Shown here: piece after piece, positions 6,961-13,759 of the stretch | Layout of the letters: every line of letters begins with the position of its first letter | How positions within the stretch are numbered: the stretch's first letter is position 1 | Translations under genes and position numbers: made by a program | IMG/VR virus record: IMGVR_UViG_3300025849_000018 | Span: 1 to 64,000 of that record | Source: a virus | Reading direction: 5' to 3' (one strand) | Length of the DNA: 64,000 nucleotides | The notes under the pieces: generated by a model | What the model saw: the letters and a program-made list of their open reading frames with translations, nothing else | Database searches by the model: none | What the model was told of the DNA's origin: nothing

Positions 6961-7323
6961 TTAATCGCATATCTCACTTTCTGATTCTGCGAGTTGGTTG
7001 CGTATACGACACTGTTCGCGTTCTACCAGTTCAAGTCTTGCCCACTCTGCCGATGTCAGGTCACGCTCTTTCATTTCATCACGATAATATTTTGCCACTT
7101 GAGCATATCGTGTGCTTTCACTCATTCTTATCCTGGTAGTTAAATCTTCTTCTAAGTTTTTTTGTGCAACATTCTGAGGTTGTTGACTCACTTCTAACTC
7201 GGTGTTATCTATAAACTCTGTGCTTAAAAACATATACCCAGCAAACACACTGCCTATTAAACTAAAAACCAGTACAGTCGCTTTAAGGTGTTTGTCATCA
7301 AATTCTACCTGTCGTTTAGTCAT
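6961..7323 (-). CDS. Membrane-anchored protein, unknown function
   Basis: 120 aa with one transmembrane helix near the N-terminus (LKATVLVFSLIGSVFAGYMF, about residues 13-32) and a long charged, helical C-terminal part rich in Glu and Arg. The topology is probably N-in with the charged part outside. The ATG lies 3 nt after the metzincin stop, so the two are cotranscribed. Confidence 0.7.
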   Translation of the reverse strand: MTKRQVEFDDKHLKATVLVFSLIGSVFAGYMFLSTEFIDNTELEVSQQPQNVAQKNLEEDLTTRIRMSESTRYAQVAKYYRDEMKERDLTSAEWARLELVEREQCRIRNQLAESESEICD

Positions 7324-7326
7324 CCG

Positions 7327-8571
7327 TTACTCACATATTTGTAAAGTATTGTCTTCAACACCTTCCTTGGACTTGAGAGTGAAATCGTTTTTAAGGAGTG
7401 TCGAATCGGATTGTTCGTTTATTTTACTATAGGTCATCCGTGTTCTGTTCATACTCTCAACCGCATTGGATTTATCAGTACCGTTATTATATATCAATCC
7501 TGATTCTGGATGTTCCCAAGTTATATCCGGAGAACTAAAGAAATTTGTGTCACGGTCAGCATAACTCATAATGCTACCATATCCTTCGAAGTCGGTATCA
7601 ATAGTTTCAGGTATAATCCATCCATACGAGTAATTATACTGTCCGGATTTTCTCGATTGCGGACTATATTGATCGCGGTCGTGCATCATTCCCAAGTTGT
7701 GTCCAACCTCGTGTGAGAATGTAATATTACCTCGATCATCGGGAATGCGATTATCTCTCTGATAACACTGTATGAATCCTTTGCTATACTGTCGTTCCAG
7801 TCGGTTATTGATCCAGGCTGCGCCACAAATTGTTGATGGTCTTGGTTCAGCAAAGATGTATGCCAAGTCAGCGTCATATTCATTCATATCGCTATCGACG
7901 GGTTCATACCAAAGATTTGACTCGTCGGGATCACGAAAGTCTTCGAGAAGTTCTATTACATCTCTTTCTGGATCAATTTCAGTTTCAATGTATGCAATAG
8001 CATTCAGATTGACATAAACACCACTCGCGGCATACAACTTGTTTGCCGCATCAAACTCTCTGTCAATTAACTCCTGATACGAACTTACACCTCTTTTTTC
8101 AAGGTCGAGATTGATGTCAATGTATACCAGAATATCTATTTGTGCAATCTCAGTGCTTTCTGGATTGTAGATGAAATTAATCGGGGTTCGTTGAGGTTGA
8201 CCATCACAATTTATATAGTTGAAGAAATCGTTATCCTCATCAATCACAGTTTTTGAGTATTCGCTCTCACATACTGTCTGTTCTAACCAAAGATTAGGAT
8301 CATCTGGATATACATCCTCTTCGTCATTATATCCATCACCATCGGTATCAGGTATGTAACCACATTCCGTGCTATTTGTTTCTATCAAATTGATTTCAAC
8401 AGTGCCATCACTGTATGTAACTTTCCGCAACAAATCAAATGAATCATCATCACAATACTGTGCATCACTCACAATGGTGACGGGCGCAGGACCGCTTGAC
8501 CCTCCGCCACACGCAACTAAAAAACATAATAAAAAAAGAAAACAATTTTTACTCTTCTGAAAATTGTCCAT
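7327..8571 (-). CDS. Lipoprotein metzincin-type zinc metalloprotease
   Basis: 414 aa. Residues 1-21 are a lipoprotein signal (core FLFLLCFL, lipobox LVAC, Cys21), followed by a Gly/Ser linker. Residues about 75-92 hold a calcium-binding DTDGDGYNDEEDVYPDDP of thrombospondin type 3 style. The catalytic HExxHxxGxxHD is at 287-298 (HEVGHNLGMMHD), with a Met-turn SIMSY at about 333-337. Together these define a metzincin (M12-like) protease. It would be lipid-anchored outside the inner membrane, its target unknown. It overlaps the upstream gene by 23 bp and precedes a membrane protein gene. A promoter at 9116-9144 serves the pair. Confidence 0.88.
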   Translation of the reverse strand: MDNFQKSKNCFLFLLCFLVACGGGSSGPAPVTIVSDAQYCDDDSFDLLRKVTYSDGTVEINLIETNSTECGYIPDTDGDGYNDEEDVYPDDPNLWLEQTVCESEYSKTVIDEDNDFFNYINCDGQPQRTPINFIYNPESTEIAQIDILVYIDINLDLEKRGVSSYQELIDREFDAANKLYAASGVYVNLNAIAYIETEIDPERDVIELLEDFRDPDESNLWYEPVDSDMNEYDADLAYIFAEPRPSTICGAAWINNRLERQYSKGFIQCYQRDNRIPDDRGNITFSHEVGHNLGMMHDRDQYSPQSRKSGQYNYSYGWIIPETIDTDFEGYGSIMSYADRDTNFFSSPDITWEHPESGLIYNNGTDKSNAVESMNRTRMTYSKINEQSDSTLLKNDFTLKSKEGVEDNTLQICE

Positions 8572-9016
8572 CGCCTTTATAAACTCCTATTCCAGGATAA
8601 TATACACCCTGGGTGTATTTAGGCATTCCATTGGCATCGTATGCCATATTGAGACAAACAAAATTCATTTTCAGTTCGCGCCTTTCGCCATAATACCCAG
8701 ACAACCAAACGCCAGAGGAAAGGTATGTTTGCATACTTCGAACATATGCTTCAAGAGAATACCACGCGGCCTTCTCTTTCACATCTTTAGACAATTTATG
8801 TTGCCTTTTCGCTTTGAGTTCTTCGCGACATGCTTTAATCCAAGACTTCACCCTAACAGCTGACAGGGGGTGATCATCCTCCAGATTACGAATGCTTTCG
8901 TGAATAGAAACATTCTTAGCGGGTGCCTTTGCTGCTCTTGCCAGCGCCAGTCGTTCTGCCGCAGCAGCACGTTGCTCAGGCGTCATTGGTTTTCTTTTCT
9001 TACGAACTTTTTCCAT
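8549..9016 (-). CDS. Conserved phage protein, unknown function
   Basis: 155 aa from the ATG at 9016. The basic N-terminus KKRKPMTPEQRAAAAERLAL is followed by DHPLSAVRVKSWIKACREEL, a pattern I recall from other marine T4-like phages. AAGGGAAA precedes the ATG, and the start overlaps the upstream stop (TGATG). The longer frame to 9115 would run into the upstream gene and is not used. The basic helix may bind nucleic acid; that is speculation. Confidence 0.8.
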   Translation of the reverse strand: MEKVRKKRKPMTPEQRAAAAERLALARAAKAPAKNVSIHESIRNLEDDHPLSAVRVKSWIKACREELKAKRQHKLSKDVKEKAAWYSLEAYVRSMQTYLSSGVWLSGYYGERRELKMNFVCLNMAYDANGMPKYTQGVYYPGIGVYKGDGQFSEE

Positions 9017-9300
9017 CACATTTCCCTTAATATTGTAGAGGCAAGTAAGAATCCCGAAACGGCATTCAACATAATCAGGGCCCGATCTTTCCAAATGATC
9101 GAAACCCAAGTCCATAGTATAATGCCTAAGAACCCAATTGTCAAGTCATACATCCGATATTCGGGACCTGCTGACCTCATTGCCAAAGAAGCCATTATAA
9201 GAATCGAAGCAACCCACTTTAAGTACCAGTCAAAATTTTCCGGATACCATTGTCGATCTGGTTTTACTTTACCTTTCACTAATCGTATTCCTCCTGACAT
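9016..9300 (-). CDS. Small polytopic membrane protein
   Basis: 94 aa with three likely transmembrane segments (WVASILIMASLAM, LTIGFLGIILWTWVSII, ALIMLNAVSGFLLASTIL) after a basic soluble N-terminus. The last two helices loosely recall small transporter halves, but no family is claimed. It overlaps neighbours on both sides by a few bases, which marks it as part of a tight operon. Confidence 0.7.
   Translation of the reverse strand: MSGGIRLVKGKVKPDRQWYPENFDWYLKWVASILIMASLAMRSAGPEYRMYDLTIGFLGIILWTWVSIIWKDRALIMLNAVSGFLLASTILREM
9116..9144 (-). promoter_or_regulatory. Sigma70-type promoter inside the membrane gene
   Basis: Minus strand TTGACA (9139-9144), 17 nt, TATACT (9116-9121). It is positioned to transcribe the 155-aa gene, the metzincin and the membrane gene that follow. 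Confidence 0.65.
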
Positions 9301-9470
9301 TTCAAATCATAAGTGGGTGCATTCTCATGATACACGACACACTTCTTCGGTACAGGCATGTCAATATAATCTTTCAAATCAAAATGGTAGTATGCTACAA
9401 CTAAAAAAGGAACCATACCAAATAGTAATGCTAAACTTTGATAATAATAAACCCTTTGATCTCTGGTCAT
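9279..9470 (-). CDS. Small single-span membrane protein
   Basis: 63 aa from the ATG at 9470, which has GGAG 8 nt upstream; the longer frame to 9686 lies inside the preceding gene. One hydrophobic segment (SLALLFGMVPFLVVAYY) is followed by a soluble tail with two cysteines. Unknown function. It overlaps the next gene by 22 bp. Confidence 0.6.
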   Translation of the reverse strand: MTRDQRVYYYQSLALLFGMVPFLVVAYYHFDLKDYIDMPVPKKCVVYHENAPTYDLKCQEEYD

Positions 9471-9483
9471 TTCGTTCTCCCAT

Positions 9484-9720
9484 TTACTGGCGTGGTATAT
9501 TCGATGTTTCTCTTCCGGAAAGAGTTTCACTGACAGCGTAGTCAGTATTTTGATTCGCGTCAAAAATATTGAATAACATCTCGCGTAGATCGTCTTTGGT
9601 CCAGTCACCACCCAACTCAATGAGTTCCTTGCGACGAGCAAAATAATATGCCTCCACCGCATTAATCTCCTCAGAGAGATTGCCATATGCTACCGAACGA
9701 ATTTCGTGTGCGTTCATCAT
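9484..9720 (-). CDS. Small soluble protein, unknown function
   Basis: 78 aa. The ATG at 9720 has GGGAG 7 nt upstream; a TTG two codons earlier is not needed. Acidic and helical (LSEEINAVEAYYFARRKELIEL). No domain recognised. Confidence 0.65.
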   Translation of the reverse strand: MMNAHEIRSVAYGNLSEEINAVEAYYFARRKELIELGGDWTKDDLREMLFNIFDANQNTDYAVSETLSGRETSNIPRQ

Positions 9721-9731
9721 GATCAAACTCC

Positions 9732-9920
9732 CTAACTATGGTTACCATTTTCGCGGCATTGCCACGATGCATAAAGCTGTTCTAAAATACAATCTTCCAC
9801 AGCGTCCAGTTTAATACTGAGCGAGTCGTCACCGTTTTGATAGGCTTTGTTGCTCTTGCTTATGAGAGCAGATCGGATTATTTGTACTTGCTCGCCAGTT
9901 AGTTCTAAGTTAAAATTCAT
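9732..9920 (-). CDS. Small soluble protein, unknown function
   Basis: 62 aa, beginning MNFNLELTGEQVQIIRSALI, predicted helical. Its ATG overlaps the upstream stop (TAATG), so it is probably translated by coupling. No family recognised. Confidence 0.65.
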   Translation of the reverse strand: MNFNLELTGEQVQIIRSALISKSNKAYQNGDDSLSIKLDAVEDCILEQLYASWQCRENGNHS

Positions 9921-10348
9921 TACGCAGCCTCCTCGACTTTGACAAATTTAATTTCACGCTTACCATCCTGATCCTGCAACCAAGTACGGAACCCTATAAC
10001 ACGATTGCTCATATCGTAGGACTTCTGATCTCGAAGACAGGCGAGAACACCGTCCTCAAGCCAAGCATAAATGGCAGTGTCCCACTCCTCAACTACCGTA
10101 TCAGGATTGAAGTCGATGTCATCGACCAACAACTCGCCAACGATAAACTCCTCGGAGTAATCAGAGCGATGTGCAATGCAACGACCCACATTGGCATAGA
10201 ATCCAGCGTCCTGCGCCTGTTCGAGAGTACACTCGACAACATAGGTGTCACCACCTTTGTTCTTCCAGTACTGAGGACATGCACCCTCACCGTCCCAGTC
10301 GTGGGCACCATAGTTCTCACGGAATTGTGTGTAGATAACTAGTTTCAT
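9920..10348 (-). CDS. Conserved phage protein, unknown function
   Basis: 142 aa. The opening MKLVIYTQFRENYGAHDWDG followed by CPQYWKNKGGDTY is a pattern I know from many unrelated tailed phages, where it stays annotated as hypothetical. The protein is acidic and soluble. It is richer in GC than its neighbours, by eye, which may mean transfer or codon selection. The start overlaps the previous stop (ATGA). Confidence 0.8.
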   Translation of the reverse strand: MKLVIYTQFRENYGAHDWDGEGACPQYWKNKGGDTYVVECTLEQAQDAGFYANVGRCIAHRSDYSEEFIVGELLVDDIDFNPDTVVEEWDTAIYAWLEDGVLACLRDQKSYDMSNRVIGFRTWLQDQDGKREIKFVKVEEAA

Positions 10349-10563
10349 CGCAAATGTACCTCATGGTTAGGGTTATGCCAGAACTCTGACACGTCTGCAT
10401 AAAGAACGACACACTGGTCGTGTTGATAGTACTCACGCAGGTTTAAAACAAAATTGGTTAGGGTAGAACACCACTCTTGGGTGATGTCGTTACCATAGTT
10501 CCACCTATCATAGGCAGACTTGATGTAAGACATGGGTAACGGGGTAGGTAACTTTTTATTCAT
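10345..10563 (-). CDS. Small phage protein, unknown function
   Basis: 72 aa from the ATG at 10563 (a GTG two codons earlier is possible). It reads MNKKLPTPLPMSYIKSAYDR and continues with a helical, aromatic-rich body. It is the first gene after the strong promoter at 10598-10626. Confidence 0.65.
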   Translation of the reverse strand: MNKKLPTPLPMSYIKSAYDRWNYGNDITQEWCSTLTNFVLNLREYYQHDQCVVLYADVSEFWHNPNHEVHLR

Positions 10564-10597
10564 AATCACTTACTCTCTCATCTCAACTTATGTAACC

Positions 10598-10626
10598 ATT
10601 ATATGATAAACCAAGGTCTAAGTCAA
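10598..10626 (-). promoter_or_regulatory. Strong sigma70 promoter, module copy 1
   Basis: Minus strand TTGACT (10621-10626), 17 nt, TATAAT (10598-10603). The spacer begins TAGACCT and the -10 is followed by GGT, both shared with the promoter at 13147-13175. An upstream block CCGCGTAAGTCATTGATTTT (10639-10658) is shared too. Confidence 0.8.
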
Positions 10627-10656
10627 TCGTTCAATTTTCTCAATAAAATCAATGAC

Positions 10657-10878
10657 TTACGCGGCATTTGATACGGCCGCAGAGGAACGATCTCCCCAAC
10701 GATCATAGTTTTCCTGCACTCTCACTGTTAGTTGATCGCGAGATTGTCCTAGAAGACGTTCGGCCTCGTCCAGTGCGTTGGTGGAGTGATATTCGATGTT
10801 TGCTGCGGGGTCTATAATTGTTCGCGCAATCAGCAGTTCGCCGCATACATTGTGGATCGTGATTCTTTTTGCTAACAT
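10657..10878 (-). CDS. Small phage protein, unknown function
   Basis: 73 aa with a good AAGGAAT site before the ATG. It reads MLAKRITIHNVCGELLIART and on to a helical C-terminal half. Its stop lies inside the repeated promoter module. No domain recognised. Confidence 0.65.
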   Translation of the reverse strand: MLAKRITIHNVCGELLIARTIIDPAANIEYHSTNALDEAERLLGQSRDQLTVRVQENYDRWGDRSSAAVSNAA

Positions 10879-10888
10879 GATTGATTCC

Positions 10889-11197
10889 TTATTGTTGCAT
10901 TCTAGAAATTTCTGTAGCCTGTTCTTGATTGATCACTGGGACAAGATTGGATTTGTGCATCGTGGCAATGCCGCGTACAAGAGTGCCAGTGTATTTTATC
11001 GGATCGACCCGAGAGGTAGAACCGTCACAACTTTCACAGGAAGGGGCATTGTCGAAGATTGTTTCTCTCCTATATGCCGAAGTTACTTCTAACTTGCGAA
11101 AGGCCGGTGATTTGTATTTTCCATATACCTCACCCTTGGTCACTTTCTTTTTTCGCTTTCTACCTGTTTGATCATAATTTAGATTTGCATGGAACAT
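10889..11197 (-). CDS. Conserved phage protein with CxxC pair
   Basis: 102 aa. Basic N-terminus (GRKRKKKVTKGEVYGKYKSP), a CESC pair near the middle, and a C-terminal VRGIATMHKSNLVPV that I recall from marine T4-like phages. One CxxC alone could bind metal only as a dimer. It is the first gene after the promoter at 11230-11258. Confidence 0.75.
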   Translation of the reverse strand: MFHANLNYDQTGRKRKKKVTKGEVYGKYKSPAFRKLEVTSAYRRETIFDNAPSCESCDGSTSRVDPIKYTGTLVRGIATMHKSNLVPVINQEQATEISRMQQ

Positions 11198-11229
11198 AAT
11201 ATACTATCACAATTTTGAACACAGTCATA

Positions 11230-11258
11230 ATGATACTATAAAAAACTTACAGTGTCAA
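11230..11258 (-). promoter_or_regulatory. Sigma70-type promoter
   Basis: Minus strand TTGACA (11253-11258), 17 nt, TATCAT (11230-11235). It starts the transcript of the 102-aa gene. Confidence 0.6.
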
Positions 11259-11515
11259 TTGATTTTCTTTAACTCGTAATCAAACTTTTCCGTACAACGA
11301 AGTTCAATCCGACTGTTGTCGTTTGAAATGCCTATCAGTTGATTTTGTGTGAGTTTATCAATACGTCTCATTCTAAAAACTTTTTTTGATTTTATTTTAG
11401 TCTTCATCGTTTCGGATTTTATTTCTTCTGACACAAACCAGATGGACACTTCAAATAAATTTGGTTGAAATATTTTAGCAATAGGTTCCCAGAAACGCAA
11501 CAGTGTTTTCTTCAT
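11255..11515 (-). CDS. Small basic protein, unknown function
   Basis: 86 aa, Lys-rich (KTKIKSKKVFRMRRIDKL). The ATG overlaps the stop of the holin-like gene (ATGA). The second half, LTQNQLIGISNDNSRIELRC, could be a small beta fold. Not recognised. Confidence 0.6.
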   Translation of the reverse strand: MKKTLLRFWEPIAKIFQPNLFEVSIWFVSEEIKSETMKTKIKSKKVFRMRRIDKLTQNQLIGISNDNSRIELRCTEKFDYELKKIN

Positions 11516-11814
11516 TTGTTTTTACCGTCTCCACTTGAACTGGTATATAACCCAAACCACGCGGCACCGGTGCCGACAATAATGCTGATCAATCCCGACT
11601 GTTCAATAGTTGGATTTTCGAGGTTCATAAACCACATGGTCGAATAATACAATAAGAAGGTGTATACACCTAGGAAAACTCTGGGAAATATTCTCCAAGC
11701 GTCCACTGCTTTGGCTAAGTCAATCCAATTCTGCCATTGATTCTGGCTACTGTCTACAGTCTTCGTATCAACTTCTAGTTGAATCTGTAATGTCCTTTTT
11801 TCTATATCCGACAT
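11512..11814 (-). CDS. Two-span membrane protein, holin-like
   Basis: 100 aa. A soluble helical N-terminus (about 38 aa) is followed by two transmembrane helices (FLGVYTFLLYYSTMWFMNL, about 47-65, and IIVGTGAAWFGLYTS, about 78-92) and a short charged tail GDGKNK. The size, the short charged tail and the AAWFGLY helix resemble putative holins of marine phages, which would form the inner-membrane lesion for lysis. It is far from the lysozyme gene, as in T4. Other small membrane proteins cannot be excluded. Confidence 0.5.
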   Translation of the reverse strand: MSDIEKRTLQIQLEVDTKTVDSSQNQWQNWIDLAKAVDAWRIFPRVFLGVYTFLLYYSTMWFMNLENPTIEQSGLISIIVGTGAAWFGLYTSSSGDGKNK

Positions 11815-11854
11815 AAGTGACCTTCAAAATTTATTTTTATTGTAATATTTGAAT

Positions 11855-12155
11855 AGGTGCCACACTTTGATAACAAGGCAGTGGCCTCCTCGGAAGATTA
11901 TGCCGCTAGGGCTATATCTCCATAGTAGTTGTCATTTGCAGCAACTATAGTTTTGAACCACCGTTTTTACAGTCAGCGTTCATGGACTGATTCTCCACAT
12001 TGCTTTCGGTTGCCCGTCGATTCCGTAACGCCCCCATCAAAAGTACACTACCCGCTTTATCAGATACGTTCCAGACTTAACTGGAATAGTGTACTTTTGG
12101 TGGAGGCGGCGGGAGTTGAACCCGCGTCCGCACTTCCTATTTACAATGTTTCATC
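11855..12155 (-). ncRNA. ssrA: Circularly permuted (two-piece) tmRNA
   Basis: Gene order on the minus strand is acceptor piece, intervening loop, coding piece, as in alphaproteobacterial permuted tmRNAs. The acceptor piece ends GGACGCGGGTTCAACTCCCGCCGCCTCCACCA-like at 12098 (T arm and CCA; given here by position 12098-12129). The coding piece starts GGGGGCG at 12035 and its seven bases pair with CGCCTCC of the acceptor. CAATGT (11997-12002) pairs with ACATTG (12144-12149) as helix P2. The tag frame 11942-11898 reads AANDNYYGDIALAA and stop, typical of tags ending LAA. It would rescue stalled ribosomes and mark proteins for proteolysis. Outer ends are approximate. Confidence 0.93.
12039..12098 (-). 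other. tmRNA intervening hairpin (processing site)
   Basis: A perfect 12-bp inverted repeat (AAAAGTACACTA at one end, TAGTGTACTTTT at the other) closes the segment between the acceptor and coding pieces, with an inner TTCCAG/CTGGAA hairpin. It would bring the CCA end next to the coding 5' end and is probably cut out in maturation. Confidence 0.8.
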
Positions 12156-12164
12156 GAATAACTT

Positions 12165-12172
12165 TATTTATA
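12165..12172 (-). promoter_or_regulatory. T4-type late promoter before the tmRNA
   Basis: Exact TATAAATA on the minus strand, 4 nt beyond the zincin stop and about 15 nt before the acceptor piece. It suggests gp55-dependent late expression of the tmRNA. Confidence 0.55.
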
Positions 12173-12175
12173 GTA

Positions 12176-12628
12176 TTAGAGTTTCATTACTTCATCAGCA
12201 TACACATACTGATATTTATGAGCCTCAACTTCCCAAGGCAGATCAAAATAATCAACCTTCTGCGAATCGATTCGTCGTCCTTTCCAGTTACATACATCCA
12301 ACATTGTTACCAAATCCCGAAGTTCACCTCGGGCATATTGTTTGACATGGATCATCTCATGAACGATCGTGGCAACGAAGTCGCGATTGGACAACTTGGT
12401 GTCCACACGAATCTCGAAATCGCGGGGCAATCTATTCTCACAGTCGATATAGTTACAGTCGCCATGTATACCCTCTCGATCCTCAAGACTTGCGTCACCC
12501 AGTATTTTGACCGACAAAGATTTTGCCATGCGCGGCATCATTTTAGAAACATAAAAATCAATAGTCTCGAATGCCAGTTTCTTCTGTGCCTTTGATAACT
12601 TGCGATATCTTTTTTCGGTCAGTATCAT
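12176..12628 (-). CDS. SprT-like zincin metallopeptidase
   Basis: 150 aa from the ATG at 12628, which has AAGGA upstream and overlaps the previous stop (TAATG). The zinc motif is VHEMIHVKQYARGEL (HExxH, about residue 98), followed by a third ligand region PWEVEAHKYQ. This is the plan of SprT/M48-like small zincins found in phages. The substrate is unknown. The fold is small and cytosolic, with no signal sequence, unlike the metzincin upstream in the window. Confidence 0.75.
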   Translation of the reverse strand: MILTEKRYRKLSKAQKKLAFETIDFYVSKMMPRMAKSLSVKILGDASLEDREGIHGDCNYIDCENRLPRDFEIRVDTKLSNRDFVATIVHEMIHVKQYARGELRDLVTMLDVCNWKGRRIDSQKVDYFDLPWEVEAHKYQYVYADEVMKL

Positions 12629-12789
12629 TAACTTACATCCTTTTCGGTATACTTCCAACTCAGAGATGGAAATTCTGTTTTAAGTAATTTCGTTAACTCT
12701 TCCGCTAACCATTGATTGCAAGCTGTCCAAGTATAGGGCGATTCGGTCTGACCCTCATATGTTATCATATATATCAATGCGTCTCTCAT
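12628..12789 (-). CDS. Small protein, start uncertain
   Basis: 53 aa if it starts at the ATG at 12789, which overlaps the stop of a 26-codon ORF (ATGA). The open frame extends to a GTG at 12954 (108 aa), but that start overlaps the upstream gene by 92 bp. Content includes TACNQWLAEELTKLLKTEFP, probably helical. Unknown function. Confidence 0.5.
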   Translation of the reverse strand: MRDALIYMITYEGQTESPYTWTACNQWLAEELTKLLKTEFPSLSWKYTEKDVS

Positions 12790-12866
12790 ATTGCCAGTCC
12801 CATCATAATACCCAACATTGCTCCAAGTGACATCATCACTAAAACTCCGATCACTGTGTCTTTCAT
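12786..12866 (-). CDS. 26-aa hydrophobic mini-protein (candidate)
   Basis: ATG at 12866 overlaps the previous stop (ATGA), and its own TGA overlaps the next ATG (ATGA). The peptide starts MKDTVIG and is otherwise almost all Leu, Val, Met, Gly and Ala, so it would be a single transmembrane helix. The double stop-start coupling is the main evidence. The competing reading is the N-terminal extension of the 108-aa frame. Confidence 0.4.
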   Translation of the reverse strand: MKDTVIGVLVMMSLGAMLGIMMGLAI

Positions 12867-13120
12867 TTACAATACCTATTGTGAATGTATATGTCGAGTC
12901 GTTTTGCGTTATCGTATTTGTTGCCGACGAGATCACCCCAACGATTATATCCACAACCCGCTATCTTTTGTATTGGTTCGCGTCCTTTGACACTCACTTG
13001 GACATCAGATCGACTTGATGAAATAGTAAGGCGAATCGTTTTCAGAATTTCCATATCTACAAATGATTTTGGATCTAATGAACAAACATATGCCGGGGTG
13101 CGATTAGGTTTAACTTCCAT
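12863..13120 (-). CDS. Small phage protein, unknown function
   Basis: 85 aa, beginning MEVKPNRTPAYVCSLDPKSF and ending in a basic, aromatic tail (YNRWGDLVGNKYDNAKRLDI). It is the first gene after the consensus promoter at 13147-13175. No family recognised. Confidence 0.7.
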   Translation of the reverse strand: MEVKPNRTPAYVCSLDPKSFVDMEILKTIRLTISSSRSDVQVSVKGREPIQKIAGCGYNRWGDLVGNKYDNAKRLDIYIHNRYCK

Positions 13121-13146
13121 AACAAATTTCTCTCAACTGAAAGACC

Positions 13147-13175
13147 ATTATAGGATAGTTCTAGGTCTATGTCAA
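13147..13175 (-). promoter_or_regulatory. Consensus sigma70 promoter, module copy 2
   Basis: Minus strand TTGACA (13170-13175), 17 nt, TATAAT (13147-13152), a perfect consensus. It shares TAGACCT in the spacer, GGT after the -10, and an upstream CCGCGTAAGTCATTGATTTT block (13194-13213) with the promoter at 10598. Confidence 0.88.
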
Positions 13176-13215
13176 CCTTTTTATTTTTATAATAAAATCA
13201 ATGACTTACGCGGTA

Positions 13216-13416
13216 TCAGAGTTCCCAGTCAAGATGAATATCGAACCTACATTCGCGGTCACTCAAAGATTCGAAGCTGACCTGACATTCGTTATAACCT
13301 CTATCCTCAATGGTGCGGACGGTAACTGACACATCCGGCATAGGTATAACGGCACAGGAACAGACTGACACAAAAATTAACGCCAGTATGAGTTTAGTAG
13401 AATACTTCTTCCGCAT
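13216..13416 (-). CDS. Small lipoprotein, unknown function
   Basis: 66 aa with a signal sequence (KLILALIFVSVCSC) and lipobox-like Cys at 19 or 21. The mature part is about 46 aa with two cysteines. GAAGGA precedes the ATG, and it overlaps the thermonuclease gene by 23 bp. Likely anchored in a membrane of the host envelope. Confidence 0.65.
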   Translation of the reverse strand: MRKKYSTKLILALIFVSVCSCAVIPMPDVSVTVRTIEDRGYNECQVSFESLSDRECRFDIHLDWEL

Positions 13417-13759
13417 GTCCTTCTCTTAACATAATTTTGGTTAAGGACATCTGAGAATCATATTTTGCATCATAAATTTTGAAGTCGCCGATGATGCGAC
13501 CATACTTACCCAACTCACCATAATACTTGCGACTCAACAACACCTGTTTTGATCCAACGGGTAAAAGTTGTTCAACAAATTTCGCGGCACTCAGTCCTCG
13601 TTCTTTTTCTTCTAGGTCTCTCGTTCTGACCTCGGGCGCATCAATGTTGAATAACCGTATTCTCTGATTTGATAATACGACATTGAAACCCAAATCGATC
13701 GAACAATCAACCGTATCTCCGTCAACTATTCTTTCTATTGTGCAATGATATTCATACAT
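13394..13759 (-). CDS. Thermonuclease (SNase-like) family nuclease
   Basis: 121 aa, the size of a single staphylococcal-nuclease domain. Visible motifs: VDGDTVDC (first metal Asp), IRLFNIDAPEVRT (Arg, Asp and Glu of the active site), and GKYGRIIGD (second catalytic Arg). It cleaves DNA or RNA with calcium. No signal peptide is seen, so it acts in the cytoplasm and could help degrade host nucleic acid; that role is inference. Confidence 0.88.
   Translation of the reverse strand: MYEYHCTIERIVDGDTVDCSIDLGFNVVLSNQRIRLFNIDAPEVRTRDLEEKERGLSAAKFVEQLLPVGSKQVLLSRKYYGELGKYGRIIGDFKIYDAKYDSQMSLTKIMLREGHAEEVFY

Noticed and set aside
9471-9686. N-terminal extension of the 63-aa membrane protein
   Set aside because: It overlaps the upstream gene and lacks a ribosome site; ATG 9470 has GGAG.
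12790-12954. 108-aa version of the 53-aa gene starting with GTG at 12954
   Set aside because: It overlaps the upstream gene by 92 bp, while ATGA couplings favour the short version; not fully excluded.
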